Below the pieces are notes generated by a model, which was given only the letters and a program-made list of their open reading frames with translations, ran no database searches and was not told the DNA's origin. This document shows, piece by piece, positions 59,670 through 64,000 of a stretch of DNA of 64,000 bases. The position numbers were made by a program, and so were the translations under genes. The DNA lies in contig NZ_JAAKZX010000017.1 of the NCBI RefSeq assembly GCF_011045025.1, positions 19,831 through 83,830 on the forward strand, in the 5' to 3' direction. The DNA is from Streptomyces ureilyticus (GTDB lineage: Bacteria; Actinomycetota; Actinomycetes; Streptomycetales; Streptomycetaceae). How positions within the stretch are numbered: the stretch's first letter is position 1; each line of letters opens with the position of its first letter.

Positions 59670-60515
59670 ATGACCGAACAGCCCACAGAAGACCTGGTGT
59701 TGTACGAGGTCGACGAGGACGGTGTCGCCACCGTGACCCTCAACCGGCCCGAGCGCAAGAACGCCTGGAGCATCCCCATGGAGCAGCGGTTCTTCGCGCT
59801 CCTGGACGAGGCCGCCGCCGACCCCGCCGTCCGCGTGGTCATCATCACCGGGGCGGGCAGGGCGTTCTGCCCCGGGATGGACGTCCAGCGGCTTGAGCAG
59901 AACGCCCAGCCCGGCGAGTCCCTCAACCTTCAGGCCCGCGTGCCCATGTACAGCCGACGGAACATGCCGAAGCCCCTGATCGCCGCCGTCAACGGCGCCT
60001 GCGCGGGCATCGGTCTCATCCAGGCGCTGATCTGCGACGTACGCTTCGCGGCCCGCGGCGCCCGCTTCACCACCGCCTTCACCCGGCGCGGACTGGCCGG
60101 CGAGTACAACCTGCCGTACGTGCTCCCGCGCGTCATCGGTCTGGAGAACGCGCTCGACCTGCTCCTCTCCGGCCGCGTCTTCGACGCCGACGAGGCGAAG
60201 GAGCTGGGCCTGGTCAGCCGCGTCGTCGAACCTGACCAACTCCTCGACGCCGCCCGCGCGTACGCCCGCGACATCGCCCGCAACTGCTCCCCGCGCGCCA
60301 TGGCCGTCGTACGCCACCAGGTGTACGGCGACCTCGACCGCGGCTTCACCGACGCCCTGGCCCGCAGCTACTCGGCGATGGAGTTCTTCGCTGGCTCACC
60401 GGACTTCCGTGAGGGCGTGGCGAGCTTCGTGGAGAAGCGGGAGCCCAAGTTCGAGGGCCTGCCCCCGGACTTCGACCCGGACGAGGCGACACGCGACGCG
60501 TTCCTGCCGTACTGA
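59670..60515 (+). CDS. enoyl-CoA hydratase/isomerase family protein
   Basis: 281 residues. AFCPGMDVQRLEQ and AVNGACAGIGLIQALICDVR form the oxyanion hole; TAFTRRGLAGEYNLPYVLPR is the active-site segment, with Glu displaced to GEYN; the second site is ENALDLLLSG (Asp). It resembles the FARRG subgroup of 48533. The C-terminal tail (FEGLPPDFDPDEATRDAFLP) is longer than in housekeeping hydratases. It is 4 bp after the thioesterase gene. Confidence 0.9.
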   Translation: MTEQPTEDLVLYEVDEDGVATVTLNRPERKNAWSIPMEQRFFALLDEAAADPAVRVVIITGAGRAFCPGMDVQRLEQNAQPGESLNLQARVPMYSRRNMPKPLIAAVNGACAGIGLIQALICDVRFAARGARFTTAFTRRGLAGEYNLPYVLPRVIGLENALDLLLSGRVFDADEAKELGLVSRVVEPDQLLDAARAYARDIARNCSPRAMAVVRHQVYGDLDRGFTDALARSYSAMEFFAGSPDFREGVASFVEKREPKFEGLPPDFDPDEATRDAFLPY

Positions 60516-60564
60516 CACCAACTGACGCCTGCCAGACGCTTATTGACCACGAGGAGCACGAACC

Positions 60565-61044
60565 ATGACAGGGCACCCGTTCCCCGTCGAGTCCGGGCAC
60601 ATCCTGATGTTCGCCCGCGCCATCGGCGACGAGAACCCGGCGTACGAGCATCTCGCCCCGCCCACCTTCACCTGGGCGAGCGCCCACTTCGACCCCGACT
60701 GCCACCTGCGGCCGAAGCCCGGCGAGGAGTGGTTCGGCTCCGGAGCCGGGCCGGGAGTGATGCCGGAGGGCGGCGGAGGACTGCACGCCGAGCAGCACTT
60801 CGAGTACCACCGTCCGGTACGCGTCGGAGAGACGCTGTACGCGCACACCGTGCCGGGCCGCAGCTGGGAGAAGCAGGGCCGCACGGGACGCCTGCTGTTC
60901 AGCGAACGCATCACCGAGTACCGGGACGCCGACGGCGCACCGGTCGTCAGCGCCCGCACCGTGGCCGTCGTGCCCGAGGGCCCCGCCACCCCCAAGTCCG
61001 GGGAACCGGCGAACAGTTCCACCGGGAAGGACGACACCCGATGA
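60565..61044 (+). CDS. FAS1/MaoC-type dehydratase N-terminal domain protein
   Basis: 159 residues of the MaoC N-terminal (FAS1-DH-like) hotdog family: ESGHILMFARAIGDENPAYE, PTFTWASAHFDPDC, and a pseudo-hotdog FEYHRPVRVGETLYAHTVPG. It lacks the D-x4-H hydratase motif, as the non-catalytic subunit of heteromeric enoyl-CoA hydratases does (HadA/ChsH2-like half). The next gene, overlapping by ATGA, supplies the catalytic MaoC half, so both form one hydratase. Confidence 0.9.
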   Translation: MTGHPFPVESGHILMFARAIGDENPAYEHLAPPTFTWASAHFDPDCHLRPKPGEEWFGSGAGPGVMPEGGGGLHAEQHFEYHRPVRVGETLYAHTVPGRSWEKQGRTGRLLFSERITEYRDADGAPVVSARTVAVVPEGPATPKSGEPANSSTGKDDTR

Positions 61045-61463
61045 GCCCGCACGTGGATGACATCAAGGTCGGCGAGACCCGCGAAAGCGTGCTCGTCGAC
61101 GACTTGAAGCGCACCCGGATCGTCCAGTACGCGGGCGCCTCCGGCGACTTCAACCCGCTCCACACCGACCACGTCTTCGCCACCGAAGCCGCCGGCTACC
61201 CCGGGGTCTTCGCCCACGGCATGATGACGATGGGCATGACCGGCCGGGTCCTCACCGACTGGGTCGGCATCGAACCGCTGCTGAGCTACGGGGTGCGCTT
61301 CAAGGCGCAGGTCTGGCCCGGCGACACCCTGACCGCCACGGCGACCGTCGAGTCCATCGAGGATGCGCCCGCCGGACCGGTCGCCCAGTTCTCGCTGCGT
61401 ACCGTCAACCAGCACGGCGCCGAGGTGGTCACCGGCACCGCGACGGTCCGCTTGGAGTCTTGA
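61041..61463 (+). CDS. MaoC-family enoyl-CoA hydratase, catalytic subunit
   Basis: 140 residues. The hydratase motif is intact: YAGASGDFNPLHTDHVFATE, with the catalytic Asp and His five residues apart, followed by GVFAHGMMTMGMTG. GVRFKAQVWPGDTLTATATV completes the hotdog. It pairs with the previous protein, as in ChsH1-ChsH2 and HadAB, to hydrate a bulky 2-enoyl-CoA. One base separates it from the next gene. Confidence 0.93.
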   Translation: MSPHVDDIKVGETRESVLVDDLKRTRIVQYAGASGDFNPLHTDHVFATEAAGYPGVFAHGMMTMGMTGRVLTDWVGIEPLLSYGVRFKAQVWPGDTLTATATVESIEDAPAGPVAQFSLRTVNQHGAEVVTGTATVRLES

Positions 61464-61464
61464 C

Positions 61465-62589
61465 ATGCCCGGCCACGTTCCCGTCGCGCCCGAAGCCGTG
61501 GGTGTCGACGGGCACCGGCTCGACGTACTGCTGCGCCGCATCAGGCTCGAAGTGGAGCACGGCCCGCTCCCGTCGGCGCAGGTCGCCGTCGCCAGGAGCG
61601 GCCGCCTGGTGGCGTACGAGACCTGGGGTGACGCCGGTCCGGACACCCGCTACGTCCTGCAGTCCGTCGGCCGCTCGATCGTCGCCGGCGCCGTGTGGAA
61701 GCTGATGGGCGATGGCCTGCTCGACATCGGTGAGCAAGTCGCCGCGATCATCCCGGAGTTCGCGCCGAACGGGAAGGAGGCGGTCACGGTCGAGCAGGTG
61801 CTCACCCACACCGCCGGCTTCCCCTTCGCACCACTCGGCTACCCGAAGATGCTCGACCGGGAGCAGCGGCTCGCCGCCTTCGGCCGCTGGCGCCTCGACT
61901 ACCCGCCGGGCAGCCGCTTCCAGTTCCATCTCACCTCGGCCGCCTGGCTGATCGCCGAGATCACCGAGCGGCGTACGGGGCTGCCCTTCGCCGACTATCT
62001 GCGCGAGCGGATCGCAGAGCCGTTGGGCCTGACCTCGATCGAACTGGGCGTCCCCGTCGACCGGCAGCCCGGCACGGTCGCCCCGATGACCGCCACCGAC
62101 CGCACCGACGACGACCAGGAACCCGACCCCTGGGGACCCTGGTACCTGTCCGACCCGCGGGTGCTGGCGGCGGGCGAACCCAGTCACGCACTCGTCGCCA
62201 CCGCCGCCGATGTCGCCCTGTACTTCCAGGCGTTGGAGCACTCGGGCCTGTGGAAGCCGGAGGCGGTGGCCGAGGGAACCAGGATCCGGCTGACCGAGCA
62301 TCCGTACGGCGACCAGCTCTACGGCGGCGGGGGCAGCCGGCGTACGAGCATGGGCCTGTTCGTCACTGTCGCCGGCCCCGACGCGGGCAGTCAACTTCCC
62401 TCCACCGGCTCGCCGTTGCTCTTCGGGAGTGCCGGGGCCGCGTACCAACTGGGCTTCATGGACCCGGAGACGTGTCTGTCCTTCGCGCTGCTGAGCAACG
62501 GCTACCCGCTGGCCGGTTACGACCACTCGCGGCGCGGCACCGCGCTGATGACGAACATCGCGAACCTGGCGGCGGACCTGGTCGACTGA
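61465..62589 (+). CDS. serine-hydrolase-like (class C beta-lactamase fold) protein with altered SxxK
   Basis: 374 residues of the beta-lactamase/transpeptidase-like family: ARSGRLVAYETWGDAGPDTR, EQVLTHTAGFPFAP, and GSAGAAYQLGFMDPETCLSF. The nucleophile motif SxxK reads SVGR (LQSVGRSIVAGAVWKL), and the YxN motif region reads FQFHLTSAAWLI, so the normal Lys and Tyr are missing. No signal peptide is seen, which argues for a cytoplasmic esterase-like or non-catalytic role. It is at the end of the hydratase operon, 1 bp after the MaoC gene. Confidence 0.83.
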   Translation: MPGHVPVAPEAVGVDGHRLDVLLRRIRLEVEHGPLPSAQVAVARSGRLVAYETWGDAGPDTRYVLQSVGRSIVAGAVWKLMGDGLLDIGEQVAAIIPEFAPNGKEAVTVEQVLTHTAGFPFAPLGYPKMLDREQRLAAFGRWRLDYPPGSRFQFHLTSAAWLIAEITERRTGLPFADYLRERIAEPLGLTSIELGVPVDRQPGTVAPMTATDRTDDDQEPDPWGPWYLSDPRVLAAGEPSHALVATAADVALYFQALEHSGLWKPEAVAEGTRIRLTEHPYGDQLYGGGGSRRTSMGLFVTVAGPDAGSQLPSTGSPLLFGSAGAAYQLGFMDPETCLSFALLSNGYPLAGYDHSRRGTALMTNIANLAADLVD

Positions 62590-62594
62590 CCGGG

Positions 62595-62610
62595 CCCGCC
62601 GCCAGGCGGG
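62595..62610. terminator. GC-rich hairpin between convergent genes
   Basis: CCCGCC-GCCA-GGCGGG, a 6-bp stem with 4-nt loop in the 40-bp gap between the serine-hydrolase-like gene and the amidohydrolase gene. It is positioned to stop transcription from both sides. Confidence 0.5.
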
Positions 62611-62629
62611 GACTGCGGGTGCTGAACGC

Positions 62630-63811
62630 TCAGCGGCTGACCAGCTGCTGGGCGTTGTTGTACATGATGTCGTCCTGGACCGACTCATCCAGCTCCGCGA
62701 GGAGCTTGCGGTAGTCGGCCGGGTTCGCGATGCCCTCCGCGTGCGGGAAGTCCGAGCCCATCACGATGGACTCGTGGTAGCCGAGCCGCTTCACCAGGCT
62801 CGGGATGTCGTCCTCGGGGTAGGGCACCACGCGGATGTGCTTGCGGAAGACCTGGCTCGGGCGCTCCGCCAACTGTCCGCCGATCCATGGCCCGTTGCGG
62901 CCCATGCCCCGGCTCTTGTCCATGTGCCGGACGAAGTGCGGTACCCACTCGGCGCCGAACTCGGAGACCAGGACGTTGATGTCGGGGAACCGCTCGAAGA
63001 GGTTGTCGAAGATGAGCGCGGAGAGCGTCTCCTCGATCGGGCGCTGGCCGTAGGTGTTCATCCACTGCCAGGCGGACATACGGAAGTGGATCGGGTTGGG
63101 GTCGTGGCCCCAGGCCGGGGCGACGTTCGAGTTGTAGTAGAACTCGCTGATGTGGTAACAGACGCTGGCCTTGGCCTCGTTGACCAGTTTCCAGAACGGG
63201 TCGAAGTACGGGTCGCCCGGTGAGCGGCCGTACTGAGGCCCGGTCGGCAGCATGATGAACCGGGCGCCCTTGTTCAGGACGAACTCCAGCTCCTTCACCG
63301 CGCTGTCGAGGTCGCGCAGCGAGAGCAGGGCGGGGGAGTAGATCCGGTCCTGGTGGTTGAAGCCCCACACCTCGTCCATATAGCGGTTGAACGAGTGGTA
63401 GTTGGCGTAGAGCGGCTCGACCCCGCGTACGTACTCCTCGGCGACCAGGGCCCAGCCGCCGGGATACATGATCGTCTGGTCCAGGCCCTGCTCGTCCATG
63501 ATCCGCAGCCGGGCCTCACGGTTCTGGTACGCCTCGTGCATCGGCTCGAACTGGTACGTCTCGTCGGGGTTGCCCGAGGCCATCGCCTTGAGCATCTCCT
63601 TGAGCGAGCCGGGCCGGTAGACCTGCCCGAACTCCGGCTCCAGACAGACCACGATCCTGTCTCCCGCGAGAATGACCTCCCGGCCGTCCGGCAGCGTCAC
63701 GGGGGCCACGGCCTGACCGAGGTACTCCTTGGGGAGGTAGCGGGTGAAGGAATCCCGCTCCTCGTACATGTGCTGGTCGCAGTCGAAGATCCGCTTGCGC
63801 TGTTCGGCCAT
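62630..63811 (-). CDS. amidohydrolase 2 family metal hydrolase/decarboxylase
   Basis: 393 residues of the ACMSD-like family. FDCDQHMYEERDSFTRYLP has D-x-H at the N-terminus, VCYHISEFYYNSNVAPAWGH and a conserved VMGSDFPHAEGIANP with the metal Asp. It is paralogous to 11299-12378 but longer. ATG 63811; the 18-mer AT-rich element lies 43 bp upstream. It is transcribed alone towards the hydratase operon. Possible roles are decarboxylation or ring hydrolysis of a pathway acid. Confidence 0.9.
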   Translation of the reverse strand: MAEQRKRIFDCDQHMYEERDSFTRYLPKEYLGQAVAPVTLPDGREVILAGDRIVVCLEPEFGQVYRPGSLKEMLKAMASGNPDETYQFEPMHEAYQNREARLRIMDEQGLDQTIMYPGGWALVAEEYVRGVEPLYANYHSFNRYMDEVWGFNHQDRIYSPALLSLRDLDSAVKELEFVLNKGARFIMLPTGPQYGRSPGDPYFDPFWKLVNEAKASVCYHISEFYYNSNVAPAWGHDPNPIHFRMSAWQWMNTYGQRPIEETLSALIFDNLFERFPDINVLVSEFGAEWVPHFVRHMDKSRGMGRNGPWIGGQLAERPSQVFRKHIRVVPYPEDDIPSLVKRLGYHESIVMGSDFPHAEGIANPADYRKLLAELDESVQDDIMYNNAQQLVSR

Positions 63812-63853
63812 CGCCGTTGCCTCCCGACACCCCAGAGCTATTCAGTGCTCCTC

Positions 63854-63871
63854 CTATAATTATCTAACTGT
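63854..63871. promoter_or_regulatory. AT-rich regulon element, 18-mer copy 2
   Basis: CTATAATTATCTAACTGT, identical to 54067-54084. ATTCAGTG at 63840-63847 lies 6 bp to the left, repeating the arrangement of the first copy. It is 43 bp from the amidohydrolase start. Confidence 0.7.
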
Positions 63872-63907
63872 TTCAAGAGTGCAAGGGTGGCGGCGAGTGA
63901 GGGGTGA

Positions 63908-64000
63908 GCGGGTGACCACGCCACCGTGCTCGCGTTCCTCCAGCGCTACTACCTGCACACCGCCCCGGAGGACCTCACCGACCGCGACCCGGTCGATGTC
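63908..64000 (+). pseudogene. 5'-truncated start of NAD-glutamate dehydrogenase, continues past the window
   Basis: The frame reads HATVLAFLQRYYLHTAPEDL and then TDRDPVDV up to the window end, matching the N-terminal region of the large (about 180 kDa) NAD-specific glutamate dehydrogenase of streptomycetes. The roughly 50 residues that normally precede this are absent: an in-frame TGA lies at 63905-63907, and the only candidate start (GTG 63926) has no ribosome-binding site. Either the gene was cut when the cluster was joined, or it starts unusually late. Only 31 codons are visible, so the call is tentative. Confidence 0.5.

Noticed and set aside
1..64000. tRNA, rRNA, CRISPR arrays or a polyketide/NRPS cluster
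   Set aside because: None were seen on reading. The ligases, thiolase-like and SDR genes lack carrier-protein or condensation domains, so a catabolic rather than biosynthetic reading is preferred.

Overview
The window is high-GC actinobacterial DNA, most likely from a Streptomyces chromosome. The evidence is dense coding with strong G/C third positions, many GTG and some TTG starts, repeated 4-base ATGA or GTGA stop/start overlaps, and typical Streptomyces families (DUF574 methyltransferase, Fic-like toxin pair, CGNR regulator, glycine-betaine lipoprotein). All assignments come from reading the sequence; no database search was run.

Layout. (1) 1-2450: end of an alpha/beta hydrolase, a small toxin-antitoxin-like pair and a DUF574 methyltransferase. 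(2) 2467-7069, minus strand: an operon for a membrane di-iron hydroxylase/desaturase, a Rieske ferredoxin, a ferredoxin reductase, an aldo/keto reductase and a creatininase-family hydrolase, with a tandem 13-bp operator-like repeat in front. (3) 7244-35154: a large acyl-CoA catabolic block. It holds an amidohydrolase/protein-acetyltransferase/LLM oxidoreductase/thioesterase operon, ETF beta and alpha, a PaaK-like ligase operon, acyl-CoA dehydrogenases, SDRs, a CaiB-type CoA-transferase, a crotonase, and an ALDH/acyl-CoA synthetase/thiolase-like/DUF35/GntR operon. A RIO-type kinase sits inside, and an IS200/IS605 end remnant lies between two dehydrogenase genes. (4) 35329-45439: about 10 kb of unrelated accessory genes. 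These are a glycine-betaine binding lipoprotein, a sulfatase with a truncated formylglycine-generating-enzyme gene, a LysR regulator, a quinone oxidoreductase behind a SoxR-box-like palindrome, a methyltransferase, an epoxide hydrolase/CGNR regulator pair and a SnoaL-like protein. (5) 45487-63811: a second acyl-CoA catabolic block with LLM oxidoreductase, dehydrogenases, crotonases, GMC oxidoreductase, a GH1-like protein without catalytic glutamates, MaoC-type hydratases, SDR, CoA-transferase, a serine-hydrolase-like protein and a second amidohydrolase. (6) 63908-64000: the apparent 5'-truncated start of an NAD-glutamate dehydrogenase.

How it may work together (inference). Blocks 3 and 5 together encode two CoA ligases, seven acyl-CoA dehydrogenases, a dedicated ETF pair, five crotonases, three MaoC-like proteins, two thiolase-like/DUF35 pairs, two CoA-transferases, four SDRs, an aldehyde dehydrogenase and an alcohol-oxidase-like GMC enzyme. 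This suits beta-oxidation of a hydrophobic, probably branched or alicyclic carboxylic acid, ending in thiolytic or retro-aldol cleavage. The membrane hydroxylase system of block 2 could make the first alcohol. No steroid ring-cleavage gene is present, so the substrate is unknown.

Regulation. Nearly every promoter gap in blocks 3 and 5 carries an AT-rich element (core ATAGTTA/TAACTAT, often beside TGAATG/CATTCA). It is strikingly AT-rich for this DNA and includes an identical 18-mer 9.8 kb apart. This points to one regulon, with the FadR-type GntR protein at 34405-35154 as the best local candidate regulator.
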